Shown here: positions 1 to 6,836 of the stretch, one piece after another
How the letters are laid out: each line of letters opens with the position of its first letter
Numbering within the stretch: the first letter of the stretch is position 1
NCBI GenBank assembly: GCA_030446955.1
Contig: JAUJMG010000053.1
Span: 1 to 9,754, forward strand
Length of the DNA: 9,754 nucleotides
Direction of reading: 5' to 3'
Source: Thermomicrobiales bacterium
Lineage (GTDB): Bacteria; Chloroflexota; Chloroflexia; Thermomicrobiales; UBA6265
Notes under the pieces: generated by a model
Databases searched by the model: none
What the model saw: the letters and a program-made list of their open reading frames with translations, nothing else
What the model was told of the DNA's origin: nothing
Made by a program: the position numbers and the translations under genes

Positions 1-462
1 CCACGGGTTGCGGGTCGTGAAGAAGGAGGAGTGCTCGGTGGAGGAACCCATCGCGAACTCATCCGTGTTGGCTTTGCCAAGGAAGACCGCGCCGGCGTCT
101 CGCAGGCGAGCCACAACCGTGGCGTCATAGGGTGAACGGTAGCCCCGCAGGATCTGAGATCCGGCGGTGGTCGGTGCGTCGATGGTGCAGAGCACGTCTT
201 TCAAGGCGACCGGTATCCCGGTCAGCAGATCCGCCTCTCCGCGGGCGATACGCTCATCGGCCGCTTGCGCCTGGCTTCGGGCGACCTCGGCCATGACCTC
301 GATGTAGCAGTGAAGGTTGCCGTCCAGCGCGGCGATGCGCCTGAGGTGAGCCTCTATCAGCTCGACCGCCGAGAACGCCCGAGCATCGAGATGGCGCCGC
401 GCCTCGGCCGCCGACAGCGCCGTCAGGTCGTCACGGAATGGATCAGAGGTTGGGGCACCCAT
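1..462 (-). CDS. gatA: Glutamyl-tRNA(Gln)/aspartyl-tRNA(Asn) amidotransferase subunit A, N-terminal part
   Basis: Amidase subunit of the GatCAB complex. In the cytoplasm it hydrolyses glutamine and supplies ammonia to convert Glu-tRNA(Gln) or Asp-tRNA(Asn) to the correct aminoacyl-tRNA. Only 154 codons are visible and the gene leaves the window at base 1; the family is about 480-490 residues long. Visible family features are an N-terminal helix pair, the motif TGIPVALKD around residues 81-89 with the catalytic lysine at K88, GSQILRGYRSPYDATVV at about 101-117, and FLGKANTDEFAMGSSTEHS at about 127-145. The two catalytic serines of the amidase signature lie beyond the edge. The ATG at 462 shares its A with the gatC TGA stop, so the genes are translationally coupled. 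A GAGGGGG ribosome-binding site lies inside the gatC end, 7 nt upstream. gatB could lie outside the window. Confidence 0.96.
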   Translation of the reverse strand, partial: MGAPTSDPFRDDLTALSAAEARRHLDARAFSAVELIEAHLRRIAALDGNLHCYIEVMAEVARSQAQAADERIARGEADLLTGIPVALKDVLCTIDAPTTAGSQILRGYRSPYDATVVARLRDAGAVFLGKANTDEFAMGSSTEHSSFFTTRNPW

Positions 463-773
463 CACGCGTCCCCCTCGTCCGTTCCAGTGAGCACCGCGTG
501 GACCTCGAAGAAGCCGTCGGTATGGCGCGGCGCGTTGGCGAGAACACGCTCTCGTGGCAGGGAGGGACGGACCTGATCAGCGCGAAGAACGTTCGCCTGG
601 GCGATGACTTGGGCGGTTGGTGGAATGGCCGAGGTATCGACCTCGTTGAGGGCCGCAATGTGCTCTAGGATCGAAGAGAGTTGGTCCCTTAGCCGGTCTT
701 TCTCGGTCTCGGTCAACCCGAGTCGGGCGAGGGCGGCGACATGCTCAACATCGCCGACGGTCAACAATGTCAT
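462..773 (-). CDS. gatC: Glutamyl-tRNA(Gln)/aspartyl-tRNA(Asn) amidotransferase subunit C
   Basis: Small structural subunit of GatCAB that wraps around GatA and stabilises its contact with GatB. The 103-residue length is normal for the family. Recognisable elements, in order, are VEHVAALARLGLTETE (about 9-24), a helix around ILEHIAALNEVDT (about 35-47), the PPT turn (51-53), the LRAD segment (63-66) and the LANAP-x-HTDGFFEV tail that GatC proteins share. The ATG at 773 is preceded by CCGGAG at a spacing of about 9 nt. The stop codon overlaps the gatA start by one base, giving a gatC-gatA operon on the minus strand. Presence of this complex implies indirect synthesis of Gln-tRNA and/or Asn-tRNA, which is known for most bacteria outside some Proteobacteria. 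Confidence 0.96.
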   Translation of the reverse strand: MTLLTVGDVEHVAALARLGLTETEKDRLRDQLSSILEHIAALNEVDTSAIPPTAQVIAQANVLRADQVRPSLPRERVLANAPRHTDGFFEVHAVLTGTDEGDA

Positions 774-1003
774 GGCGCGTTACTCCGGTGGCGCAAGCCT
801 ACCCTGGCGGCCACGGCCGACTGTGCGGTGTGACGGGAGGATCGACCAACGAGTTTAGCACAGCCCCCTGGCTCCCTCCGTGGCCGTACTGCTGCCGCTC
901 GGAGTCGCGGGTATTGCGGACTCAGGGTTCGCGGACGCCCACGGGTAGGTGTTGGTCGGTGTGGTGGGAGAGGGACGTGGTTCCGGTTAGGCAAGCGCCG
1001 TGG
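774..1003. other. Intergenic gap between the B12-type regulator and gatC
   Basis: 230 bp with no convincing gene; the open frames that cross it lack ribosome-binding sites and family resemblance. It must hold the 3' end of the regulator transcript and the leader of gatC. No hairpin followed by a T-run is visible for the regulator. A 6-bp inverted pair CTGTGC (821-826) and GCACAG (858-863) lies in the gatC leader, with a weak minus-strand -10-like TAAACT (853-858) overlapping its outer arm. No matching -35 box was found. Confidence 0.4.
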
Positions 1004-2029
1004 TCAGGCCGCCGGATTGACGAGCATGCGGTCGACCGTGGCGACTGCCTCGTCCGCGTCGCGGCCGAGAAAAACGCCCTCGACGTTCTCACAAAGGCCG
1101 GGGTCAACGAGGAATACGTGACCGCCGTACCCTAGCAGCGGACGATGCTGATCCTTGGGAACGTCCGGTCCAGCGGAGGGGGCGGGAGCAGATCCGCTGA
1201 GGAGACGGGAGGCAGCAATCAGACGTTCCGCGCCTTGGTGGGTAGAGGCCGAAAGCAGCACCAGGGCCGGCTTGGTCCGATTCGTCGCGTCGAGAAGGTC
1301 GTCGATTGGCAGGTTGGCGCCCAGGTAGACGATACGGTAGCCCCGTCGGGACAGAAAGAGGCAGGTCAGCAGCAGGCCCACCTCGTGTAGCTCTCCCTCC
1401 ACGCAGGCAGCGAGGAGCGGGCCCCGACCGACTTCCGGCCGGGACAAGTTGAACAGCGTGCCGATCTTGCGCATGACGAAGTGGCTCGCGTAGTGCTCCG
1501 AGCTGATGCTGACGTCGCCTCGAAGCCAACGCTCGCCAATCTCGACTAAGGCGGCCTGGAGGACATTGAGGCAGACATCCTCCAAGGGCAGGAGGGCCAG
1601 GGCTTCCTCCACCGCGCGGTCCGCCCGGGCCGCATCAAAGGTGATTAATGCCTCAATGACCTCATCCCGGTACGCGGCTAGGCGATCTTGGGGGGCACCG
1701 TTCTGACTGCGTCGAGATTGCGCTTCCGGATCCGACGGGCGCGGCCCCCCTTCCCGCGTGATCGAGGCGGAAGGCTGATCGTCCTCAGTTCGGAAGAGGG
1801 CAACCGCTTGGCTAATGGTCAATCCGTCTCGCGTCTGATCACGCAGCCAGGCGATGATGGCCACGTCCCGCTCGGAGTAGAGACGCTGGTTGCCCTCGGT
1901 GCGGCTCGGCATCGGCAGCCCATACCGACGCTCCCAGGCCCGGAACGTGTCCGCGGGCACGCCGGTGCGCTGAACGACCGCTCGGGTGTTATATACTGGA
2001 TCGACCCTAAGCCGGTCGAAGAAGCCCAC
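1004..2029 (-). CDS. carH: MerR-family transcriptional regulator with cobalamin-binding domain (CarH-like B12/light sensor)
   Basis: Predicted DNA-binding sensor of 341 residues. Residues 13-80 are a MerR-type winged helix: YNTRAVVQRTGV, then AWERRYGLP at 31-39, then RLYSERDV at 49-56. A disordered linker follows (about 81-115). A four-helix cap (about 116-200) carries W168-x9-E178-H179, the motif that covers adenosylcobalamin in CarH. A Rossmann-like B12 domain follows with E213-L-H215-E-V-G218 (H215 as lower cobalt ligand) and YLGANLP at 235-241. In CarH, adenosylcobalamin in the dark gives a DNA-bound repressor tetramer, and light breaks it. The residue after W168 is L169, where Thermus CarH has the light-adduct histidine (H132). 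I chose GTG at 2029 because GGGAGGG lies 8 nt upstream; a GTG at 2089 would add 20 residues, but a good promoter overlaps that stretch. No carotenoid genes are in view, so the regulon is unknown. Confidence 0.88.
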   Translation of the reverse strand: MGFFDRLRVDPVYNTRAVVQRTGVPADTFRAWERRYGLPMPSRTEGNQRLYSERDVAIIAWLRDQTRDGLTISQAVALFRTEDDQPSASITREGGPRPSDPEAQSRRSQNGAPQDRLAAYRDEVIEALITFDAARADRAVEEALALLPLEDVCLNVLQAALVEIGERWLRGDVSISSEHYASHFVMRKIGTLFNLSRPEVGRGPLLAACVEGELHEVGLLLTCLFLSRRGYRIVYLGANLPIDDLLDATNRTKPALVLLSASTHQGAERLIAASRLLSGSAPAPSAGPDVPKDQHRPLLGYGGHVFLVDPGLCENVEGVFLGRDADEAVATVDRMLVNPAA

Positions 2030-2030
2030 C

Positions 2031-2058
2031 TTGGTTTCCCTCCCGCGGTAACTATAGG
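2031..2058 (+). promoter_or_regulatory. Weak candidate promoter for the lipoprotein gene
   Basis: TTGGTT (2031-2036), 16 bp, TATAGG (2053-2058) on the plus strand would give a leader of about 90 nt before the GTG at 2158. It overlaps the opposing regulator promoter and reaches almost to the regulator start codon. The match is modest (3/6 and 4/6), so this is tentative. Confidence 0.25.
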
Positions 2059-2079
2059 GCGGTGTCCAGCTTAGTTCAG
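2051..2079 (-). promoter_or_regulatory. Candidate promoter of the CarH-like regulator
   Basis: On the minus strand, CTGAAC (2074-2079), a 17-bp spacer and TATAGT (2051-2056) form a sigma70-like promoter with a 5/6 match in the -10 box. Transcription would begin near 2043 and leave a short leader that just contains the GGGAGGG ribosome-binding site before the GTG at 2029. This supports the short start of the regulator. Confidence 0.5.
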
Positions 2080-2091
2080 TGATTTGCACAA

Positions 2092-2127
2092 CTTTCGCGC
2101 ATCCTGATGGAGAGCGACGCGCGAAGG
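2092..2127. repeat. 9-bp inverted repeat in the regulator/lipoprotein intergenic region
   Basis: CTTTCGCGC (2092-2100) and GCGCGAAGG (2119-2127) pair over nine positions with one G-T pair, separated by 18 nt. It lies upstream of the ribosome-binding site of the lipoprotein and upstream of the regulator promoter. It may be an operator for the divergent regulator or a leader hairpin. Confidence 0.45.
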
Positions 2128-2157
2128 GTATGCAGGCTCGTTAAGGGGTACGCGACC

Positions 2158-3540
2158 GTGCGGATGGGCGGTAGCATTTGGGGGGGGCTAGCGCTGCTGG
2201 CCTTGGCCACCCTCGTTGGATGTGCCGACGATTCTGACCGGCGCTTCGCGAACGACCCCATACCTGCGGAGGATGTGGCTGGTGCAACGCCGGCTGCCGC
2301 CGTGGAGCAGGAACCGACGCCCACCCAATCAGCGCCTCGTCCTCAAGCTTCTCCCCAAACACTTCTCGTGGCGCGAGGAGCCCCGGACAGGTTGTTCTTT
2401 CTCCAAGGCAACCAGGTCTGGAGCGTCTCGAGTGACGGCTCCCAGGCGCGTCTGATCCTCGATCCTGGGTCCGCTCGTGTGGTTGCCGTGGCCTCGTCAC
2501 CGGCCGCCAATGAGGTGGCGGTCTTGCTCCGTGAGGATGACGGGCCGGACACCGGAGCGCTCGTCATCCTTGATGCGGACGGTCGAGAGCTTCACCGGTG
2601 GGACGGGTTGGAGGCTCCGGCCGACGATGCGACAGGCAGCGGTGCCATCTCAGGACTGGATGAGCCGACCCTGGACTGGTCTCCGCAGGGTGATCAACTC
2701 CTGGCCGTGACCGGCGGTCGGCTCTGGGCCATTCCTCTTCCCGATGGGGAACCGGCGCCGCTGGCGCTGGATGAGAGCCTCATGCCCGCCGCCGCCGCCT
2801 GGTCTCCGGCCGGTGGCGCTGTTGCGTTTATTGCATCAAACCGAAGCGATACGTCGGACGCGGCGCTCTACGTTGCGTCAACAGGAGCGCCGTCCCTTGA
2901 CCCGGTTGCGGTGGCACCCCGGCAGCCGGGAAGCGCTGACTCGGTCGCTGACTTGGCGTGGCGTCCGGATGGAAGCGGCATTCTCTTCACCGCCTCCGGA
3001 GCGCCGGCCGGTGCCGGCACCGGCCGGGATCTGTTCTCCATCTCGGCGGGCGGGGAGGATTTGACCCTGGTTGCGAGCGCTGGACGGCTGGCCCCGGCCG
3101 CACGGGTGGTTGGGGTTGCCCCGTCGCCTGACGGTCGAGCGGTTGCCTATACCATCTGGGCTCCCGGGGGCCAGGATCTGGCATTCCACAGCCTCTGGGT
3201 GCAGCCTTTAGCCGGCGGAGCCGGCTACCAGGTGCCCGTGCCCGCCGGGCAGACGGTCACTGACGCCTGGTGGACCAATCGGGGTCTTGTTTGGCGCACG
3301 GTCGAGGGCTCATCAACTGAGGAAAGCGCTGACACTGGAAGCCCGTTTGCGCTCCACCGGGTCGACCGTAGCGGGCAGCCGGTGAAGATCTATGAAGCCG
3401 ACCCCGGTAGTCCTGCTAGCCCCGTCGCATCCCCCGCCGTCTCCCCACTGGCCAGCCCCCGATTGGAGGAGGCCACCCCGGAACCTGACGTGTCGATTCA
3501 AGCCCAAGGACTCCGGTCAGTGAAGGGTAGGCCGGAGTAG
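2158..3540 (+). CDS. Putative lipoprotein with TolB/WD40-like (PD40) beta-propeller
   Basis: Exported lipid-anchored protein of 460 residues with unknown substrate. A positive start and hydrophobic run (about 7-20) end in the lipobox L19-V-G-C22, so C22 is the expected lipidated residue. A Pro/Thr-rich spacer (about 37-68) leads to a propeller built from repeated 'W/A-S-P-x-G-x-x-x-(A/L)-x' strands. Clear blades begin near 77 (DRLFFLQGNQVW), 173 (DWSPQGDQLL), 215 (WSPAGGAVAF), 268 (WRPDGSGILF) and 322 (PSPDGRAVAY), with a last strand near 371. The tail (about 415-435) repeats Ala-Ser-Pro. GTG at 2158 was chosen because AAGGGG lies about 9 nt upstream; the first ATG (2164) is too far, and the ATG at 2107 would put 17 residues before a signal peptide. 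Propellers of this kind usually bind proteins or glycans. It is divergent from the CarH-like regulator, which may control it. Confidence 0.85.
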   Translation: MRMGGSIWGGLALLALATLVGCADDSDRRFANDPIPAEDVAGATPAAAVEQEPTPTQSAPRPQASPQTLLVARGAPDRLFFLQGNQVWSVSSDGSQARLILDPGSARVVAVASSPAANEVAVLLREDDGPDTGALVILDADGRELHRWDGLEAPADDATGSGAISGLDEPTLDWSPQGDQLLAVTGGRLWAIPLPDGEPAPLALDESLMPAAAAWSPAGGAVAFIASNRSDTSDAALYVASTGAPSLDPVAVAPRQPGSADSVADLAWRPDGSGILFTASGAPAGAGTGRDLFSISAGGEDLTLVASAGRLAPAARVVGVAPSPDGRAVAYTIWAPGGQDLAFHSLWVQPLAGGAGYQVPVPAGQTVTDAWWTNRGLVWRTVEGSSTEESADTGSPFALHRVDRSGQPVKIYEADPGSPASPVASPAVSPLASPRLEEATPEPDVSIQAQGLRSVKGRPE

Positions 3541-3668
3541 ACGTCCCTGGTTGCTCTCACGAGTTGTGGTCTTCTCCCTGCTGATCTCGGTCGAACAGAC
3601 CAGGCGAGGCAGCCGTTCTCCGTTATCGACCTTGGCAGGAGGCGTCGAGCCTGTGCTAGCCGGATGAG

Positions 3669-5723
3669 CTACCGACTGATCTCTTCGGCATCGAAGATGT
3701 TTTTTGCGGCCTGAAGGCGTCGATCATCGTCGTCCGAACCGGTGTCAGAGACCGGCTCATCAATGCCCTCCGATGGCAGCGGCCCTGGTACGTCATTGGT
3801 GAACGAGCCCTGAGGTTGGTCCGACCGATCCGGGGCGTTGACCGGGGTCATTGCCGACCCCCGGGCGCTGGCCATTACGGCGGGGCCGGATGAGAGCAGT
3901 TCCCCTCGCAAGACGCATGAGATGCGAACTTGGTTCCCAACGAGCCGGCCGATCACGTCCTCGACCACCTGGCGGACCTCGTCCGCATTGAGCCGGTTAC
4001 GGTGAAACTCGTACGCCGCGACCAGGACAATGTTGTCCCCGTGGACGGCAGTGGGATCGACCGAGCTGAGCAGCGCCTCGATCCTGCGGTTGATCGCTTT
4101 GACGTCCTGACGGATCCGGGGCCAGAGGTCGGCGATGCGCTCGACGTCAAGCCCACCAGGCTGAGTGGTCCCCTCGCTATGAGAGATGGAATGATCGAGC
4201 GGTGTAGCACCCGCCTGGCGTCCCGCCCCGTCGCCAGCGACGTGCGCTGGAGTTGGCAGCCGAGGCGGCCCGGATCCATCGGCTGACGCGGCTGGGGCGA
4301 CCGGAGATGACGTTCCGCGGACGCGGTCTCGGAGCGCGGTGGATGGTGGTCGCTGTGCCGCAGGTGCCTCGTCAACTACCCCTGACGGTTTAGCTGGTGC
4401 CGGTGAGGCATGGCCATCGTGCGTCGCCGGGGTGGATGCGACAGCCCGGGACGACGCGGGCAGCTGAGCCGGGGCGTTATCGTCCGGTGAGGCGGCTCGA
4501 CTTACGGTCGCTGCCCCGCCGCGGCGGAGGATCCCTTCGACGAGCGTGACTTCGAGCGGCAGTTGGCTGAAGGCGGCGTGGCGGATCTTGTAATCGATCT
4601 CACCGAAACGACGCGTCAGGTCGGCAAGCTCCAGGAGATCGAACCTGGACGCAAGCTCACGGGCCCGATCATCGGCGTCTGCCGACCCGCAGGCTCGTTG
4701 GTGGAGTAGGACCCGGAGATAGGCAACGAGCTGCCGGTTGATCTGGCGCGGATCTTCACCGGCCTCGACCGCAGCATTCACCGTGCCGAGGGCGAGAGCG
4801 GGGTCCCGGGCGGCCAGCGCCTCAACCAACGTCTCGACTCGCTCGTTGCGGCTCACGCCGAGCAACGCTCGCACGGCATCGGCAGATATAGGGCCTTGGG
4901 CCTGAGCCTCCTGCTCCTGATACACGGCGAGTTGGTCAAGGAGGCCGAGGGCGTCACGAAGGCTCCCGGTGGCGTGGCGGGCAATGACCGCGAAGGCCTC
5001 TTCCTCCACTGTCAGCCCTTCCGCGGCGGCCACCGTACGCAGCCGCTCGACCATCGGTTCGAGGGCGATCCGCCGAAAGTCGAACCGCTGACAGCGCGAC
5101 ACGATCGTTGGCAGCAACTCCTCCGGATCGGTCGTGGCGAGGACGAATTTGGTGTGGCCTGGAGGCTCCTCCAGCGTCTTGAGGAAGGCGTTGGCGGCTG
5201 GGCCGGTGATTTGGTGGGCCTCATCGATGATGTAGAACTTGGTCTTGAGTTGGGTCGGCGCGTATTTGACCCGCTCTCGCAGATCGCGAATGTCATCGAT
5301 ACCGCGGTTGCTGGCGGCGTCGATCTCGATCACGTCGGTCGCGGCGCCGCTCGCGATGGCCCGGCAGCTCGCGCAGACGTTGCATGGCCGGCGGAGTGGG
5401 TCAGGATCAAGGCAGTTGACCGCTTTTGCCAGAAGCCGCGCAGTGGTGGTTTTGCCCGTTCCACGGGGACCGCAGAAAAGGTAGGCATGGGCAATGCGGT
5501 CGAGCAGGATCGCGTTGCGCAGCGTCTGGACGACGTGCTCCTGGCCGACGAGATCGACGCTTTGAAACGTCTGGGGTCGGTACTTCCGATACAATGACTG
5601 CGTCTGGCTTCCGCCAACTCCCGCTGGAGCTGCCGCCTCCGCCATGAGTTCACGTTCTATCCCGCGCGAATCGTTGGGTTGGAGGGACGGAGTCTCGAAG
5701 CCAAAGAGGGACGGGGCGCTCAT
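3669..5723 (-). CDS. dnaX: DNA polymerase III subunit tau/gamma (clamp-loader ATPase)
   Basis: AAA+ motor of the replicative clamp loader, about 684 residues. A 43-residue extension precedes the usual SLYRKYRPQTF start (43-53). Walker A is GPRGTGKT (85-92), followed by the zinc module C104, C114, C117 and C120. Walker B is IIDEAH (165-170), sensor 1 is TT (197-198) and the arginine finger is SRC (209-211). The lid and oligomerisation domains reach about 400. A Pro/Ala/Ser-rich linker (about 401-525) follows, then a folded C-terminal domain (about 526-612) and an acidic tail. ATG at 5723 has GGGAGG 10 nt upstream; a longer reading to 6050 would overlap rsmI by about 200 bp and is rejected. The ATG at 5645 lacks a ribosome-binding site. 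The 3' end is 128 bp from the convergent lipoprotein gene, with no clear terminator. The common ybaB-recR partners are absent here. Confidence 0.96.
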   Translation of the reverse strand: MSAPSLFGFETPSLQPNDSRGIERELMAEAAAPAGVGGSQTQSLYRKYRPQTFQSVDLVGQEHVVQTLRNAILLDRIAHAYLFCGPRGTGKTTTARLLAKAVNCLDPDPLRRPCNVCASCRAIASGAATDVIEIDAASNRGIDDIRDLRERVKYAPTQLKTKFYIIDEAHQITGPAANAFLKTLEEPPGHTKFVLATTDPEELLPTIVSRCQRFDFRRIALEPMVERLRTVAAAEGLTVEEEAFAVIARHATGSLRDALGLLDQLAVYQEQEAQAQGPISADAVRALLGVSRNERVETLVEALAARDPALALGTVNAAVEAGEDPRQINRQLVAYLRVLLHQRACGSADADDRARELASRFDLLELADLTRRFGEIDYKIRHAAFSQLPLEVTLVEGILRRGGAATVSRAASPDDNAPAQLPASSRAVASTPATHDGHASPAPAKPSGVVDEAPAAQRPPSTALRDRVRGTSSPVAPAASADGSGPPRLPTPAHVAGDGAGRQAGATPLDHSISHSEGTTQPGGLDVERIADLWPRIRQDVKAINRRIEALLSSVDPTAVHGDNIVLVAAYEFHRNRLNADEVRQVVEDVIGRLVGNQVRISCVLRGELLSSGPAVMASARGSAMTPVNAPDRSDQPQGSFTNDVPGPLPSEGIDEPVSDTGSDDDDRRLQAAKNIFDAEEISR

Positions 5724-5813
5724 CGGGTCGGGGCCTCCCGCTCGGGGTCGTGCCGGCCAACGCGACTCGGTGCCGATGGTTGTGCTGGCGCTGGCGGTGG
5801 ATGTTCGTACACG

Positions 5814-5843
5814 AGTATAGCCGGTTTGCGGCGCCGCGCTCAA
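5814..5843 (-). promoter_or_regulatory. Candidate dnaX promoter
   Basis: Minus strand TTGAGC (5838-5843), an 18-bp spacer and TATACT (5814-5819) match the sigma70 consensus at 4/6 and 5/6. The start would lie near 5807, giving an 84-nt leader to the dnaX ATG. The -35 box abuts the rsmI ribosome-binding site, so the two divergent units share regulatory space. Confidence 0.55.
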
Positions 5844-5852
5844 GCGGAGGTC

Positions 5853-6704
5853 ATGGGTACCCTTTACCTTGTCGCGACGCCGATTGGCAACCTTGAGGAT
5901 ATCTCCGCGCGGGCGCTTCGTGTGCTCCGGGAGGTGCCGCTGATCGCTGCGGAGGATACGCGTCACACCGGCAGGTTGCTCCGGCACTTCGAGATCTCGA
6001 CGCCGCTGGTCAGCTACCACGCCCATAACGAGCGATCCCGGCGGGAGCAACTGCTAGAGTCGCTCGCTTCCGGCGACCTCGCCCTCGTCACCGACGCCGG
6101 TAGCCCTGGCATCTCCGACCCGGGCCATGATCTGGTCGAGGCAGCGGCGGCGGCCGGTTTCTCGATCTCGGCTGTGCCTGGTCCGTCCGCCTTGATTGCC
6201 GCCGTCGGCGTCTCCGGCCTCGTTCCCGGTCCGTTCCTGGCGCTCGGATTTCTGCCACGGCGTGGGCCAGAGCGCCGCATCGCGATCGGCCACGCGGCGT
6301 CGAGCCCGTATCCGGTCGTGCTGTTCGAGGCGCCGTCTCGCGTCGGGTCGACGCTCGCCGAGCTCGCCCAGGTTCTCGGTGACCGGCGCGCCACCGTGAG
6401 CCGCGAGCTCACGAAGGTGCACGAGGAGACGCGGCGAGGCTCCCTGTCAGCCCTGGCCGCATCCTATGCCGGCCAGGAGGTGCGCGGGGAGGTGGTGGTC
6501 GTTGTTGGGGCGCCGGAAGCGACCGGTGCCGGGGAGGATGACGCGAGGTCGATCCTCATGGGTCTGCTGAAGGCCGGGCTGGGCCCGAGCCAGGCGGCGC
6601 GGGAGGCTGCTGCCATCACCGGCCTGCCACGCGCTTCGCTGTATGACCAAGCGCGACAACTCCGCAACAGCGGTCCTGATCTGAAAGACACCGGGTCGGG
6701 CTGA
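5853..6704 (+). CDS. rsmI: 16S rRNA (cytidine(1402)-2'-O)-methyltransferase
   Basis: Tetrapyrrole-methylase-fold enzyme that methylates the 2'-OH of C1402 in 16S rRNA using S-adenosylmethionine, tuning the decoding centre. The 283-residue length is typical. Diagnostic motifs are YLVATPIGNLEDIS (5-18), AAEDTRHTG (32-40), HNERSR around 58-63, the SAM loop VTDAGSPGISDPG (79-91), VPGPSAL (108-114), FLPRRGPER (133-141) and the SRELTKVHEE block (183-192). A helical C-terminal region (about 235-272, ending in ASLYDQARQL) follows. The ATG at 5853 gives the family N-terminus, but its GGAGG (5846-5850) ends only 2 nt before the start, an unusually tight spacing. An upstream in-frame extension to 5679 overlaps dnaX coding sequence and is not credible. 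No plus-strand promoter stands out. Confidence 0.96.
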   Translation: MGTLYLVATPIGNLEDISARALRVLREVPLIAAEDTRHTGRLLRHFEISTPLVSYHAHNERSRREQLLESLASGDLALVTDAGSPGISDPGHDLVEAAAAAGFSISAVPGPSALIAAVGVSGLVPGPFLALGFLPRRGPERRIAIGHAASSPYPVVLFEAPSRVGSTLAELAQVLGDRRATVSRELTKVHEETRRGSLSALAASYAGQEVRGEVVVVVGAPEATGAGEDDARSILMGLLKAGLGPSQAAREAAAITGLPRASLYDQARQLRNSGPDLKDTGSG

Positions 6705-6774
6705 CGGCAGAGGCAGCCGGGGATCTGAGGGTCCTGCCGATGCCCTGACAGCCTTCGCCCATCGGTCCTGCTGC
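6705..6774 (+). repeat. Cluster of competing inverted repeats downstream of rsmI
   Basis: Starting just after the rsmI stop, GGCAG occurs twice (6706-6710, 6712-6716) and CTGCC twice (6734-6738, 6770-6774), allowing alternative pairings. CGGCAG (6705-6710) pairs perfectly with CTGCCG (6734-6739). CCGATG (6737-6742) pairs with CATCGG (6760-6765) and competes with it for three bases. GGTCCTGC is directly repeated (6730-6737 and 6764-6771). No T-run follows, so a classical terminator is not supported. Confidence 0.4.
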
Positions 6775-6789
6775 CACGCGAGCGCGGGA

Positions 6790-6817
6790 TTGGGTTAGAG
6801 GGGCCTGTCGGCATGAT
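6790..6817 (+). promoter_or_regulatory. Weak candidate promoter for the 91-residue gene
   Basis: TTGGGT (6790-6795), 16 bp, CATGAT (6812-6817). Both boxes are only partial matches (3/6, 4/6), but the position fits a short leader carrying GAGGTGA before the ATG at 6837. Confidence 0.28.
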
Positions 6818-6836
6818 AGGAACGTGAGGTGAGCTG

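Noticed and set aside
2107..2157. ATG at 2107 as start of the lipoprotein
   Set aside because: It would place 17 residues ahead of the signal peptide and lacks a Shine-Dalgarno sequence; GTG 2158 has one and gives a normal lipoprotein signal.
3417..3462. Ala-Ser-Pro repeats as a DNA tandem repeat
   Set aside because: The codons vary between repeats, so this is protein-level low complexity and not a DNA repeat array.
3541..3668. Intrinsic terminator between the convergent lipoprotein and dnaX genes
   Set aside because: Only 4-bp stems (for example GGTC-GAACA-GACC at 3588-3600) with no T-run were found.
3645..3680. Minus-strand stretch resembling a tRNA D-arm (GTAGCTC...GGCTAGCAC) at the dnaX stop
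   Set aside because: The nearest GTTCGA-like T-loop is about 70 nt away instead of about 45, there is no anticodon arm or acceptor pairing, and the stretch overlaps the dnaX stop codon.
4896..5597. 233-codon plus-strand open frame inside dnaX
   Set aside because: Antisense shadow of a clearly conserved AAA+ region; long stop-free antisense frames are common in GC-rich genes.
5679..5852. 58-codon upstream extension of rsmI
   Set aside because: The family N-terminus is at the ATG at 5853, and the extension overlaps the dnaX start and promoter.
5724..6050. 109-codon upstream extension of dnaX
   Set aside because: It would overlap the conserved start of rsmI by about 200 bp, the extra residues resemble nothing in DnaX, and a promoter and ribosome-binding site lie between.
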